A DNA stretch of 64,000 bases from Sphingomonas sp. So64.6b (GCF_014171475.1 NZ_CP048817.1:496001-560000); one strand, 5' to 3'. Shown: positions 8,323 through 17,354, counted from the stretch's first letter. Program-made: numbers and translations. Notes: generated by a model from the sequence alone, not told the origin.

Positions 8323-8997
8323 CTAACTGCGGATCATATAGCCGACACCGCGCACCGTCTCGATCGGGTCGGCCAGCCCGTCGGCGCACAAGGCGTCGCG
8401 CAATCGCTTGATATAGCTGTCGACGATCTTGGCCTTGGGGTCGAAATCATAGCCCCAGATCGTCTCGATCAGCATGGCGCGGGTCATTACGCCATCCGCG
8501 TTGCGCACCAGTTCGGCGAGCAGCTTGAACTCCTGCTTTTGCAGTTCGATCGCCTGGCCCGATCGCCACACACGATGCTTCGGCACATTGATCTCGATAT
8601 CGCCGGCGCGCAGGATACCGGTCTGCAGCGAATTCGTCGGGCGTCGCATGATCGCGCGGAAACGCGCCTCGAGCTCGGCGGCATCGACCGGCTTGACCAG
8701 ATAGTCGTCCGCCCCTGCGTTCAACCCTTCGATCTTCTCGTCGCGCGTACCATAAGCGGTGAGCATGACGATCGGGGTTTCGATCTTGGCGTCGCGCAAC
8801 CAGCGGATGACCGCCACGCCATCCATATTGCCGATCAACATACGATCGACCACGATGCCGTCGAACGCGTCCTGAGCGACCAGCGAGAACGCCTCGCGCC
8901 CATTATCGATGATCGCCGACTCATGCCCCAGCGCGGCCAGGTCCTGCGCCAGCAGCGTTGCCAGTGGTTGGTCGTCCTCGACAATGAGCAGGCGCAT
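8323..8997 (-). CDS. OmpR/PhoB-family response regulator
   Basis: A 224-residue regulator with an N-terminal receiver (acidic pair in IVEDDQ, phosphoacceptor D51 in IVVDRML, conserved lysine in YLVKPVD) and a C-terminal winged helix with EFKLLAELVRN, WGYDFDPKAKIVDSYIKRLRD and ETVRGVGYMI, the OmpR-type DNA-binding pattern. The ATG at 8997 starts the protein at MRLLIVEDDQ, the normal beginning of a receiver; a start further upstream would add 24 residues with no domain. It lies directly before its kinase gene. It faces away from the TonB-dependent receptor at 9310, which is a possible target through the shared 312-base region. Confidence 0.92.
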   Translation of the reverse strand: MRLLIVEDDQPLATLLAQDLAALGHESAIIDNGREAFSLVAQDAFDGIVVDRMLIGNMDGVAVIRWLRDAKIETPIVMLTAYGTRDEKIEGLNAGADDYLVKPVDAAELEARFRAIMRRPTNSLQTGILRAGDIEINVPKHRVWRSGQAIELQKQEFKLLAELVRNADGVMTRAMLIETIWGYDFDPKAKIVDSYIKRLRDALCADGLADPIETVRGVGYMIRS

Positions 8998-9309
8998 CGA
9001 CCCTGGGCTCCAGACCGACACCTGCCGCCACAAGGCAGGGCTCGCGTCAATGCGGCGCGCTATAAACACCCAGGCACATCGCGGCTAGGGTCATGCGGAT
9101 CGATGGATTGCCATCGCACCGAATGCGCGGTCGGTCATATCCGGTACGTCGTGATGAAACGAAATTGTCGCAATATTGACTTGTCGCGGTAACGCAGCGC
9201 GCGCCTGCCAGTGACCGGTTCGCAACCGCGCCGTCACAAGCCCTGCCTAGAGCGACTGCCAATCGGAACGAGCGGCGCAACCACGCCGCCTCCTAAAGGG
9301 AAATAGCAT
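8998..9309. other. Divergent promoter region, regulator and TonB receptor
   Basis: A 312-base non-coding stretch between the response regulator start and the TonB-dependent receptor start. It should contain both promoters. A less GC-rich patch (9155-9190) contains TTGTCGCAATATTGACTTGTCGC, in which TTGTCGC occurs twice 16 bases apart, a possible tandem regulator site of the kind OmpR-family proteins use. I see no coding sequence. AAAGGGA lies about seven bases before the receptor ATG. Confidence 0.4.
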
Positions 9310-11736
9310 ATGCGTTACACAACGGGCACCCGCCTGCGACTGCTTCTGGGCGTCTCCATCCTCGCATCGACGGCTGCACCGGCCTGGGCGGATACGACGC
9401 CGGCAGGGTTGGGGGCAGCGGCGGCAGAAACCCCGGCCGCCGCGGCCCCGGATGCGCCGACAGCCGAACCGGTCGCCGCTGACGGTGCCCAACTCGAAGA
9501 CATTGTGGTCACTGCCACCAAGCGCGAGACCAACCTGCAAAAGACCCCCATCGCGATCGCGGTGATGAGCAGCCAGAATCTGTCCGATCGTCACGTCCAG
9601 AGCCTGCTCGACCTCGCTGACGGCGCTGTGCCGAGCCTGCGCGTCGCGACTTTCGAAGCGCGGCAGACCGCACTCACCATCGGCATCCGCGGCATCGTGC
9701 CGCTCGACGCCAATCAACCGGCGCGCGAGCAGGGCGTCGGTATTTATATCGACGGCGTCTATCTCGGCCGTCAGCACGGCCTCAACGCGGCCTTGTTCGA
9801 CCTTGAGCGGGTCGAGGTGCTGAAGGGTCCGCAGGGCACGCTGTTCGGCCGCAATACCGAAGGCGGCGCGCTCAGCCTGGTCAGCAAGGCGCCGAGCGGC
9901 GAATTCGGCCTGCGCGCCACTGCCGGCATCTCCAATTATGGCGGCTATAATGGCGACTTCCATCTCGATCTGCCGCGCCTCGGCGATTTCGCATTCAAGA
10001 TCGATGGGGTGATCCAGTATCAGGGTGCCACGACCAAGGATCCGCTGCCCGGTTCGACCGGCTTCAACTATTACGACCGCCGCGGTGGCCGGGCGGCAGT
10101 GCGCTGGACGCCGTCGAGCAATTTCACCGCCGACCTGTCGGTCGATCGCGGTTATGACGCGAACACCGCGTTCTACAGCCAGCTGCTGAACTATAATCCG
10201 CGCAACCTTCCGGTGACGTCGATCGCCCAGCAAAACGCGAATATCGCCGCTGGCCGCCCGGCGGTTCCGGCCGGCTCGATCTCGGCGCTGCCGCCGCTCG
10301 TGCAAGTCAATGGCGACACGCGGATGAGCGTCGCCGATATCGGCGTGCCGCAACAGCCAAGCATCGACAAGACGTTCGGCACGACGCTGCGCCTCGCCTG
10401 GAAAGTCGCGCCCGATCTCGAGCTGCGTTCGATCAGCGCCTATCGCGAAGTGAGTTCGATCCAGTGGGACAATAGCGGTGGCGCGCATCGCCCGCCGGTA
10501 TTCACGCCCAATGGCGGGTTCAGCCGCTACAGCCTGGCCGATCTCTACCAGCACCAGTGGAGCCAGGAATTCCAGGCGGTCGGCAGCACCAGCAATATCG
10601 ATTACGTCGCCGGCCTTTATTATTTCTACGAAAAGGCGCGTGACGACGCGGCCACGCCGAGCTCGAACCGCTGGAACGCTGACGGCACCGCTTACACCAT
10701 CCTCGATCCCACGCCGACCGAGCCCGGCCATCGGTCGCTCGACCGCGCCAGTGTTGCCTCATCCAACAGTTACGCGGCCTATGGCCAGGCGACCTATACG
10801 CCGTCGTTCATGGACGAGGCACTGCATCTGACCGTCGGCGGTCGCTACACGCATGACGATAAGAGCGGTAAGCTGTTCATCGTGAACAATATTCCTCGCC
10901 CATACGCCTACAAGGAAAAGGAAGACCGTTTCAATCCGATGGTCACGCTGGCGTATGATCCGACGCCGGGGCTGAACTTCTATGCCAAATACGCGACCGG
11001 ATATCGCTCGGGCGGCGCAAGCTCGCGCTCGATCACCTATCGGTCGTTCGGACCTGAGGACATCAAGTCGTACGAAATCGGCGCGAAGACCGAATTCCTC
11101 GACAATCACGTCCGCCTCAATGTCGCCGGCTACATCGCCGACCGCAAGAACAGCCAGATCGATTTCAGTTCGATCCAGTTCGATAGGGATACCAATTCGA
11201 GCCGCAATACGATCGAAACCGTCAATGCCCCCGGCACGACCAAGATCCGCGGCATCGAAGCGGATTTGACGGTCAATCCGTTCCGCGGCCTGACGCTGAC
11301 CGGCAGCTATGCCTATACCTACACCAAGGTTCCGCCAGCGCTGAACACAACCTTGGCAGTGCCGGTGTTGCAACAGGTCTATATCGTGTTCACCCCGCGC
11401 AACGCGGCGAGCGGCGCGATCGATTACACCATCCCGATCGGCAACGGCCCGGACCTGCGCTTCCACCTCGATGCGAACTACAGCCAGTCGACCCAGACGT
11501 TCGATCAGTTCGCGATGAAGAACGACGCATCGTTCATCGTCAACGGCCGCATCTCGCTTGCCAATATCGATCTCGGCCGCAACGACACGAAGCTGACCAT
11601 TTCGGCCTGGTCGCGCAATCTGTTCAACGAGGCGCATGTCTATCGTCGCGATCCGAGCAACGAATCGACATTGGGCGATTACGGCAATTTCAACGCACCG
11701 CGCACCTTCGGCCTTGAGGGCAGCATCAAGCTGTAA
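9310..11736 (+). CDS. TonB-dependent outer-membrane receptor
   Basis: An 808-residue receptor with a signal peptide ending at WA (about residue 27), an alanine-rich linker, then the plug domain beginning DIVVTATKRETNLQKTPIAI, containing GIRGIV, IYIDGVYLGR and VEVLKGPQGTLFGRNTEGGAL, which are standard plug motifs. The barrel follows and the protein ends NAPRTFGLEGSIKL, the terminal aromatic/hydrophobic strand. Such receptors use TonB energy to import iron complexes, vitamins, sugars or aromatic compounds. The set of conserved motifs resembles the large family expanded in sphingomonads, so the ligand cannot be deduced. It is a single-gene unit divergent from the two-component system. Confidence 0.93.
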   Translation: MRYTTGTRLRLLLGVSILASTAAPAWADTTPAGLGAAAAETPAAAAPDAPTAEPVAADGAQLEDIVVTATKRETNLQKTPIAIAVMSSQNLSDRHVQSLLDLADGAVPSLRVATFEARQTALTIGIRGIVPLDANQPAREQGVGIYIDGVYLGRQHGLNAALFDLERVEVLKGPQGTLFGRNTEGGALSLVSKAPSGEFGLRATAGISNYGGYNGDFHLDLPRLGDFAFKIDGVIQYQGATTKDPLPGSTGFNYYDRRGGRAAVRWTPSSNFTADLSVDRGYDANTAFYSQLLNYNPRNLPVTSIAQQNANIAAGRPAVPAGSISALPPLVQVNGDTRMSVADIGVPQQPSIDKTFGTTLRLAWKVAPDLELRSISAYREVSSIQWDNSGGAHRPPVFTPNGGFSRYSLADLYQHQWSQEFQAVGSTSNIDYVAGLYYFYEKARDDAATPSSNRWNADGTAYTILDPTPTEPGHRSLDRASVASSNSYAAYGQATYTPSFMDEALHLTVGGRYTHDDKSGKLFIVNNIPRPYAYKEKEDRFNPMVTLAYDPTPGLNFYAKYATGYRSGGASSRSITYRSFGPEDIKSYEIGAKTEFLDNHVRLNVAGYIADRKNSQIDFSSIQFDRDTNSSRNTIETVNAPGTTKIRGIEADLTVNPFRGLTLTGSYAYTYTKVPPALNTTLAVPVLQQVYIVFTPRNAASGAIDYTIPIGNGPDLRFHLDANYSQSTQTFDQFAMKNDASFIVNGRISLANIDLGRNDTKLTISAWSRNLFNEAHVYRRDPSNESTLGDYGNFNAPRTFGLEGSIKL

Positions 11737-11751
11737 CGCTTGCGGCCTGCT

Positions 11752-11821
11752 CAATTCGATCCGGTAATCCCGCGATGCAACGCGGCGGGGTTACCGGATG
11801 GCCGGCACGTCGATCGAATTG
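11752..11821. terminator. Nested hairpin after the TonB receptor gene
   Basis: An outer perfect nine-base inverted repeat (CAATTCGAT 11752-11760, ATCGAATTG 11813-11821) encloses a 13-base-pair stem with one G-U pair (11761-11773 with 11785-11797). It begins 15 bases after the receptor stop. No T-run, so it may act as a transcript-end stabiliser rather than a classical terminator. Confidence 0.5.
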
Positions 11822-11870
11822 CCGCCATCACGGCGCCGCCGCAACCTTCGTCGGGCGCCTGACACCCGGC

Positions 11871-12569
11871 TCAGAAAGACTCGTCGTCCGGGTCGCGATC
11901 CATCACACGCACCCAGCGCCCGCCAAGTGACTCCCCGGAGCAAGGGCCGTGCTGCGTCAGTACCACCGCATCGGCGGCGAAGGCGGCGTCGAGGCGACAG
12001 GTGTTGGCCCCGTCGGCCACAAACGGAAAGGTCAGGGCTGCTTGACCGGGTGTCACCCGCACCGGATTTCCTTCGTTCGTAAAGCCCTGCGCCACGTCCG
12101 GGCCCGCCAGCGCATAACCCGCCTCCAGGCCGCCCGGCACCGGCCTGATACGCAGCATGTCCTGGTCGCGCATATAGATGCCGCCAAGCCGGAAGTCGGG
12201 GCTTTTGAGTATCGCAATACGATTGGTGTAGAGGCTGCGCAGGCACGTCACGCGCTGCGCGTCATCGTCGCACATGATGCCGCCGCCGCTTATTCCCGGA
12301 GGGGTCAGTGCCCGGCCGCCCATCCAGCCACGCTGAGTCATTTTGACATAGTCGGCGATCCGCCCGCCCCATACCGTCAGCGCCGCGCGATAGGCGGTGG
12401 CGAGTTCCTCATCCAGCTTCGAAAGCTGCGGATCAGCGCAGATCACTTTCTCCGCGCGGGTTTTGGCCTTTGCGCAATCGAAACTGGCGGCATGGGCGAA
12501 CGGCACCATGGCCGACGTGGCCCATGCCAGGAAAGCGATACCGCCGATCCGACGCAAGATGATTTTCAT
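11871..12569 (-). CDS. Secreted LprI/DUF1311-like protein
   Basis: A 232-residue protein starting at MKIILRR, with a signal peptide ending near AHA (about residue 27). Residues 28-60 contain ASFDCAKAKTRAEKVICADPQLSKLDEELATAYRAAL, the DUF1311/LprI-type pattern with its two cysteines; family members include an inhibitor of lysozyme. About 130 further residues follow with additional cysteines (CDDD, RVTCLRS, NTCRLD, GPCSGE), a beta-rich C-terminal domain I do not recognise. It is alone on its strand, facing the TonB receptor gene. A role in lysozyme resistance or envelope maintenance is possible but unproven. Confidence 0.75.
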   Translation of the reverse strand: MKIILRRIGGIAFLAWATSAMVPFAHAASFDCAKAKTRAEKVICADPQLSKLDEELATAYRAALTVWGGRIADYVKMTQRGWMGGRALTPPGISGGGIMCDDDAQRVTCLRSLYTNRIAILKSPDFRLGGIYMRDQDMLRIRPVPGGLEAGYALAGPDVAQGFTNEGNPVRVTPGQAALTFPFVADGANTCRLDAAFAADAVVLTQHGPCSGESLGGRWVRVMDRDPDDESF

Positions 12570-12756
12570 GGCATGCCCCCGCACAGGTCCACCGCCAATT
12601 CTATGCCAGCCGAATATCGTCCGCAATCGCCGTTGCAGCGGCGACGCTGCGGCGGCGCCCTATCGATTTCAAGACAGACGCACCGTCCCGAATTAAGACT
12701 TTGGTAACCATAAGTCGCGCTGGCCCAAATCGTAAACGAAGCGTTAACTGTTGGTC

Positions 12757-12924
12757 ATGCGAAGCCAATTCACTCTCGGCGCTCAAGCGCCCCGCCACCC
12801 TTTCCGGCAGACCCTTGCGCCGGCCAGGGCCGTCAAACCGCTGCGCAACGAAGACGGCGACCTGAAGCTCTTCGTGCTGAGCTTCACCGCCTTCTTCATC
12901 TGTATCTACAGCTTTATTTTCTAA
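12757..12924 (+). CDS. Small 55-residue protein with C-terminal membrane segment
   Basis: An ORF of 55 codons (ATG at 12757, TAA at 12922). The N-terminal half is basic and proline-rich (QAPRHPFRQTLAPARAVKP); the C-terminal half reads EDGDLKLFVLSFTAFFICIYSFIF, a likely single membrane helix ending at the C terminus. The charged-to-hydrophobic layout and coding-like base composition suggest a real tail-anchored micropeptide. It stands alone between two reverse-strand genes. No function can be assigned. There is no strong Shine-Dalgarno, which lowers confidence. Confidence 0.5.
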   Translation: MRSQFTLGAQAPRHPFRQTLAPARAVKPLRNEDGDLKLFVLSFTAFFICIYSFIF

Positions 12925-12987
12925 AGGATCACCCTCCACCGGGATGATTCCGCTTACACCGATGCTGCTTTGATGTTTCGCTGCGAC

Positions 12988-14277
12988 CTAATCGCAGGCG
13001 AGATGCAGCTTCTGCGCGATCCATGCCGAGACCAGGCACATGCCCGCAACCAGCAGCATCATGTCCTCGGGCGACACCCCTAGCCAGATCAGGAACAACA
13101 CGGTGAACGCGCCGACGGTCATCGCGCCGGAATTGACCACGTTGTTCGCGGCCACGGTGCGCGCGGTCTGATCCTTGGTCACGGTCGTGGTCAGGAACGC
13201 ATAGAGCGGTACCACGAACATGCCGCCGGTAATCGCGATCGCCAGCAGCGAGAGGGTCACCGGGATCGCGCGTGGTTGAGTGAAGAACTCCACCACGCCG
13301 TAAAGGTGGCCGTCCGTGGCCGGTATCCAGGTCCGCGCGAGCAGCGAGAAGATCACGACGAAACCGCCCATCGCGATCACCGAAACCGGCGAATATTTGG
13401 CGGAAATCTTGCCCTTGAGCATCGAGTTGATCACCACCGAGCCGATCGCCACCCCGACCGAGAAGATCGCGATGACCAGGCTCGCGACGCGCTCATCGGC
13501 GGTCAGCACATTCTTGACCAGTGGTGGGAAGACGATGATCAGCACCGATCCGATCGTCCAGAAAAAGGAAATCGCGCAGATCGCCAGGAACAGGCGCGGG
13601 ATGTGCATCGTCGCCCTGATCAACCGCCAGGAGGCGGTGAAGGGGTTGTAATTGAGCTTGAGCACTGCGCCTTCGCGCGGTGCCGGCGGCACCTGCCGCC
13701 CCGCGAACCAGCCGATTCCCGCGACCACCAGTACGGTCACCGCCGCACCCTCGGCCGAGATCCAGCCGGCAACCACGGTGCCCAGCAGGATGGCGAGATA
13801 AGTACCTGCCTCGACCAGGCCGGTACCGCCGAGTACTTCGTCCGGTTGCAGATGCTGTGGCAGGATGGCGTATTTGATCGGCCCGAAAAAGGTCGAATGA
13901 ATACCCAGCGCAAACACCGCCAGCAGCATCATGAACATGCCGATACCGGTGTGGCCGGCTTTGGCGATCAACAGTCCGGCGGCGCCGAGCAGCATGATCA
14001 GGATCTCCGCGGTCTTCACGATGCGGATGATCTTGGCCTTGTCCGTTGTGTCGGCGAGTTGCCCCGACAATGCAGAGAGCAGGAAGAAGGAGATGATGCT
14101 GAGGCCGGTCGCCAGCGCGTTGAAATTGGATTCGGCCGCCGGATCGTTGAAAATCTGGTAGGTCGCGAACAGCACCATCGACGTCTTGAACAGATTATCG
14201 TTGAAGGCGCCGAGGAATTGGGTCGTGAACAACGGCAGGAAACGGCGCTCTTTCAGCAACCCGAGCGCGTTGAGCAT
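12988..14277 (-). CDS. MFS transporter, LplT-like
   Basis: A 429-residue protein with about twelve hydrophobic segments, the usual size for a major facilitator. The N terminus (RRFLPLFTTQFLGAFNDNLFKTSMV) and the motif HSTFFGPIKYAILPQHL match lysophospholipid transporter LplT-type proteins, which flip lysophospholipids across the inner membrane. It closely resembles the N-terminal domain of the Aas fusion at 32526 (GAFNDNL, HSTIFGPVKYSILPQHL), so the window carries two LplT-type transporters, one free and one fused. It diverges from pgsA, fitting a role in phospholipid handling. The substrate is inferred. Confidence 0.8.
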   Translation of the reverse strand: MLNALGLLKERRFLPLFTTQFLGAFNDNLFKTSMVLFATYQIFNDPAAESNFNALATGLSIISFFLLSALSGQLADTTDKAKIIRIVKTAEILIMLLGAAGLLIAKAGHTGIGMFMMLLAVFALGIHSTFFGPIKYAILPQHLQPDEVLGGTGLVEAGTYLAILLGTVVAGWISAEGAAVTVLVVAGIGWFAGRQVPPAPREGAVLKLNYNPFTASWRLIRATMHIPRLFLAICAISFFWTIGSVLIIVFPPLVKNVLTADERVASLVIAIFSVGVAIGSVVINSMLKGKISAKYSPVSVIAMGGFVVIFSLLARTWIPATDGHLYGVVEFFTQPRAIPVTLSLLAIAITGGMFVVPLYAFLTTTVTKDQTARTVAANNVVNSGAMTVGAFTVLFLIWLGVSPEDMMLLVAGMCLVSAWIAQKLHLACD

Positions 14278-14437
14278 GATCTAAAGCGGCCCTGTTTGTG
14301 ATTGGTTTGTGGCGAAACGGTGTCGGCGGCATAGACGAGGCGGTAGCGGGGCAGCAACCGCTTATCCGGTGTCCCCTTGGGCGACGCTGTCCTGTCATGG
14401 GCTTTCGCACGGCCGAATGCCGGTCTAGAGCGATGGA

Positions 14438-14989
14438 ATGTTGACCTTGCCCAACCTGTTAACCCTGTCGCGAATCGTTGCGGTGCCGCTGCTGGTCGGG
14501 TTCCTGTGGTGGCCCGGCTGGGCGGCGGGTTATGCCGTCGCTTTTGCACTCTACTGCCTGATGGGCATTACCGATTATTTCGACGGCTACCTCGCTCGCG
14601 CTCAGGGCACCGTGTCGAAGCTCGGCATCTTCCTCGATCCGATCGCCGACAAGATCATGGTCGCTTCGGTCGTGCTGATGCTCGTCGCGACGCGCGATAT
14701 CGCCGGCTGGTCGCTGATCGCCGGCATCATCATCCTGCTGCGTGAGCTGGCCGTGTCGGGCCTGCGCGAGTTCCTTGCCCAGTTGCAGGTGTCGGTGCCG
14801 GTGTCGAAGCTCGCCAAGTGGAAAACGACCCTTCAACTGGTGTCGCTCGGCGGGCTGATTCTCGCCGGTGCACTGCCTGGCTGGGCCTGGGTCCAGCAAG
14901 TCAGCCTTGCCGCCTTGTGGGGCGCGGCGGCGCTGACGCTGGTGACCGGCTGGGATTATCTCCGCGTCGGCCTGAAGCATATGGATTGA
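14438..14989 (+). CDS. pgsA: CDP-diacylglycerol--glycerol-3-phosphate 3-phosphatidyltransferase
   Basis: A 183-residue inner-membrane enzyme that makes phosphatidylglycerol phosphate, the committed step to phosphatidylglycerol and cardiolipin. The CDP-alcohol phosphotransferase motif is complete: D-x2-D-G-x2-A-R-x8-G-x3-D-x3-D in the segment DYFDGYLARAQG...GIFLDPIADKI. It begins LTLPNLLTLSRIVAVPLL, typical of PgsA. Several hydrophobic segments follow. It is followed after five bases by moaD, so PgsA and molybdopterin synthase are probably on one transcript, an arrangement also seen in other alphaproteobacteria. Confidence 0.93.
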   Translation: MLTLPNLLTLSRIVAVPLLVGFLWWPGWAAGYAVAFALYCLMGITDYFDGYLARAQGTVSKLGIFLDPIADKIMVASVVLMLVATRDIAGWSLIAGIIILLRELAVSGLREFLAQLQVSVPVSKLAKWKTTLQLVSLGGLILAGALPGWAWVQQVSLAALWGAAALTLVTGWDYLRVGLKHMD

Positions 14990-14994
14990 GGCGA

Positions 14995-15252
14995 GTGGCG
15001 ATCGAGATGCTGTATTTCGCCTGGGTGCGCGAAGCGGTCGGCACCGGCCAGGAACGCGTCGATCCGCCCGCCGCGGTGAAGACCGTCACACAGTTGATCG
15101 ACTGGCTGTCCGATCGCAGCGCAGGCCACGCCGCAGCCTTTGCCGATCATGACCGGCTGCGCGCCGCGGTCGATCAGGTTTTCGTATCGCTCGACGCGCC
15201 GCTCGGCTTTCCTCGCGAAGTGGCGATTTTCCCGCCGGTGACCGGCGGATGA
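14995..15252 (+). CDS. moaD: Molybdopterin synthase sulphur-carrier subunit
   Basis: An 85-residue ubiquitin-like protein ending VAIFPPVTGG. The C-terminal Gly-Gly is where MoeB-type enzymes adenylate and thiolate the protein, so it can donate sulphur to precursor Z. LYFAWVREAVG at the N terminus is also typical. I prefer the GTG at 14995 because TGAGG sits four bases upstream; an ATG at 15007 would give 81 residues and also fits the family. The stop overlaps the moaE start (ATGA), so the two subunits are translationally coupled. Confidence 0.9.
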   Translation: MAIEMLYFAWVREAVGTGQERVDPPAAVKTVTQLIDWLSDRSAGHAAAFADHDRLRAAVDQVFVSLDAPLGFPREVAIFPPVTGG

Positions 15253-15695
15253 TCCGCGCTGCCGTCCAGAGCGATCCGATCGACCTCGCGACCGAGCTCG
15301 CCGCGATCGAAGTATCCGGAGCAGGGGGCATCGCGACCTTCACCGGGCTGGTCCGTTCGGATGACGGTGTCGATGCGTTGGAGCTGGAACATTATCCCGG
15401 CGCGACCGAAGCCGCGCTGTGGTCGCTCGCCAAAGAGGCGGCGGAGCGTTGGTCGTTGCTGGCCGTCAGCGTCATTCACCGCGTCGGCGTCATGCGACCG
15501 GGCGAGCGGATCGTGTTCGTTGGCGTCGCCGCAGCACACCGCAAAGCCGCGCTGGAGGCTTGCACCTTTCTGATCGACCGCCTCAAGACCGAGGCACCCT
15601 TTTGGAAACGCGAGACCCGCGGGCAGGACGCGCGCTGGGTCGAACCGCGCGGCAGCGACGATGCCGCCGCCGCGCGATGGGATGAGTCCGCCTAG
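15249..15695 (+). CDS. moaE: Molybdopterin synthase catalytic subunit
   Basis: A 148-residue protein matching MoaE: GGIATFTGLVRSDDG near the N terminus, ELEHYPGATEAAL, HRVGVMRPGERIVFVGVAAAHR, and the active-site region RLKTEAPFWKRE with lysines K113 and K120 equivalent to the catalytic and structural lysines of the family. With MoaD it converts cyclic pyranopterin monophosphate into molybdopterin. It overlaps moaD by ATGA. Its stop overlaps the stop of the convergent FAS1-domain gene by four bases (CTAG). Confidence 0.93.
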   Translation: MIRAAVQSDPIDLATELAAIEVSGAGGIATFTGLVRSDDGVDALELEHYPGATEAALWSLAKEAAERWSLLAVSVIHRVGVMRPGERIVFVGVAAAHRKAALEACTFLIDRLKTEAPFWKRETRGQDARWVEPRGSDDAAAARWDESA

Positions 15696-16345
15696 TTCAG
15701 CTTGGGCAGCACCACGCCGTTGACGACATGGACCACGCCGTTCGACTGGCGCACGTCCGGTATCTCGAGATAGCTCTTGTTGCCGTTCACGTCGGTCAGC
15801 GAGACGGCCTGGCCTTCCTTGGCGACTGTCAGCGGATCGCCTTCGACCGTGGTCAGCACGGCCTTGCCGCCGCCGGCATCGATCTGCGCGAGCAATTGAG
15901 CACCGGTGATCGTACCCGAGATGACATGATAGTTCAGTACCTTGACCAAGGTCGCCTTGTTCTCCGGCTTGAGCAGGTTTGCGAGGGTTTCCGGAGGAAG
16001 CCGGCTGAACGCATCATTGGTCGGCGCGAACACGGTGAAAGGGCCCGGGCCGGATAGCGTTTCAGTCAGGCCGGCCGCCTGCACCGCCTTAACCAGCGTG
16101 CTCAAATTGGGCGCGGCCGCGGCATTGGCGGCGATCGGCTTGGTCGCATCCATGGCCGCGCCACCGACGGCGGGATTGGGCGGCAATTGCGCGGCGGCGG
16201 CTGCCGGTGGGGTCTGTGCCGCGGGGGCGGCTGGCGTCGCTTGCGCTGCCGGAGCGGCAGTATCCTGGGCGATCGCGGTTGAGCTTGCGGCCATTGCGAG
16301 TGCGCCGGCCAGTGCCGCCAGAGGAAGTTTGGCAAAGGAATTCAT
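15692..16345 (-). CDS. Secreted FAS1 (fasciclin) domain protein
   Basis: A 217-residue protein with a signal peptide (to about residue 26, AIAQ), an alanine/proline-rich linker of about 60 residues, and one C-terminal FAS1 domain (about 85-217). The domain has LVKAVQAAGLTETLSGPGPFTVFAPTNDAF, the H1-type motif, and LNYHVISG, then GVVHVVNGVVLP at the end, the H2-type motif. FAS1 domains mediate adhesion to proteins or polysaccharides at the surface. The linker suggests a surface- or wall-tethered domain, but there is no lipobox. It ends tail to tail with moaE by overlapping stops. Confidence 0.9.
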   Translation of the reverse strand: MNSFAKLPLAALAGALAMAASSTAIAQDTAAPAAQATPAAPAAQTPPAAAAAQLPPNPAVGGAAMDATKPIAANAAAAPNLSTLVKAVQAAGLTETLSGPGPFTVFAPTNDAFSRLPPETLANLLKPENKATLVKVLNYHVISGTITGAQLLAQIDAGGGKAVLTTVEGDPLTVAKEGQAVSLTDVNGNKSYLEIPDVRQSNGVVHVVNGVVLPKLN

Positions 16346-16443
16346 GTGTGTCTCCGCTCGTAAAAAAATTCGTGTGCATCATTGGCGCACGTCAAAGATA
16401 CGATTCAGCGACGAAATGGTTTCTCCCGTCGGTCGCGTGACGC

Positions 16444-17343
16444 TCACTGCGCCTCGGCAAGAACGCGGGCGAGCAGGTGGAAGTCCTTCTCTCGCGGGCT
16501 CGCGCGGCGCCATACCAGGGCGATCTGGCGCGACGGGCTTTCCGCGTCGAGCACCCGGGCGGTGAGGCCTGTATGGTCGAGAATCCCCGCCTTCAGCGCC
16601 ATTTCGGGAAGCATCGTCACGCCAAGGCCATTGTCGACCATCTGCACGATCGTGTGCAGCGACGTGCCGAGCATCGTCGCCTCGGCGCGCAATTCGGGAC
16701 GATTGCACGCGGCGAGCGCGTGATCCTTCAGACAATGCCCGTCCTCGAGCAGCAACAGTCGCGTCTCGTCGATATCGGCGGCGCGAATCGCCAGCGCCGA
16801 ATTGCCCAACTCGGCTTCCGGGCCGGCGACGAACAGCCGGTCCTCGAACAGGAACTCGCTCGATACCTCCCCGCACGCATAGGGCAGGGCAAGCAGCACA
16901 CAATCGGTGCGGCCATGGTGCAGCCCCTCGCACGCTGCGCCACTTGGTTCCTCGCGCAGGAACAGCTTCAGTTCAGGGTAATCGCGCCGTAGCCGGGGCA
17001 GGATGCGCGGCAGCATGAACGGCGCGATGGTCGGGATCACGCTCATCCGCATCTCACCCGACAAGGGCCGGCCGGCGGCACGCGCGAGGTCACCCAGTTC
17101 CTCCGCCTCGCGCAGTACGCGGCGCGCCTTGTCGGCGATGCGGTCGCCGAGGGGCGTGAAGCGGACGACACGCCGGGTGCGCTCGACCAGGACCACGCCG
17201 ATCAGCGTCTCGAGCTCGCGGATGCCGGCCGACAGCGTCGATTGCGTGACAAAACACGAATCTGCAGCGCGGCCGAAATGGCCGTGATCCTGCAACGCGA
17301 CGAGGTATTGCAGCTGTTTCAGCGTGGGGAGATATGTGGCCAT
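16444..17343 (-). CDS. oxyR: Hydrogen-peroxide-sensing LysR-type regulator
   Basis: A 299-residue LysR-family protein starting MATYLPTLKQLQYLVAL, with an N-terminal helix-turn-helix (GRAADSCFVTQSTLSAGIRELE). The effector domain has C204 and C213 in LLLEDGHCLKDHALAAC, the same nine-residue spacing and context as the C199/C208 redox pair of E. coli OxyR, so disulphide switching by peroxide is very likely. It diverges from ahpC over 147 bases that hold a perfect inverted repeat. The ATG at 17343 is chosen because upstream codons do not resemble the family. The location next to ahpC and ahpD supports the call. Confidence 0.95.
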   Translation of the reverse strand: MATYLPTLKQLQYLVALQDHGHFGRAADSCFVTQSTLSAGIRELETLIGVVLVERTRRVVRFTPLGDRIADKARRVLREAEELGDLARAAGRPLSGEMRMSVIPTIAPFMLPRILPRLRRDYPELKLFLREEPSGAACEGLHHGRTDCVLLALPYACGEVSSEFLFEDRLFVAGPEAELGNSALAIRAADIDETRLLLLEDGHCLKDHALAACNRPELRAEATMLGTSLHTIVQMVDNGLGVTMLPEMALKAGILDHTGLTARVLDAESPSRQIALVWRRASPREKDFHLLARVLAEAQ

Positions 17344-17354
17344 TGATTGCCTCA

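Noticed and set aside
9247-10731. 494-residue reverse ORF opposite the TonB receptor
   Set aside because: It overlaps a receptor with clear plug motifs and its translation has no family features; it is the frame shadow of a GC-rich gene.
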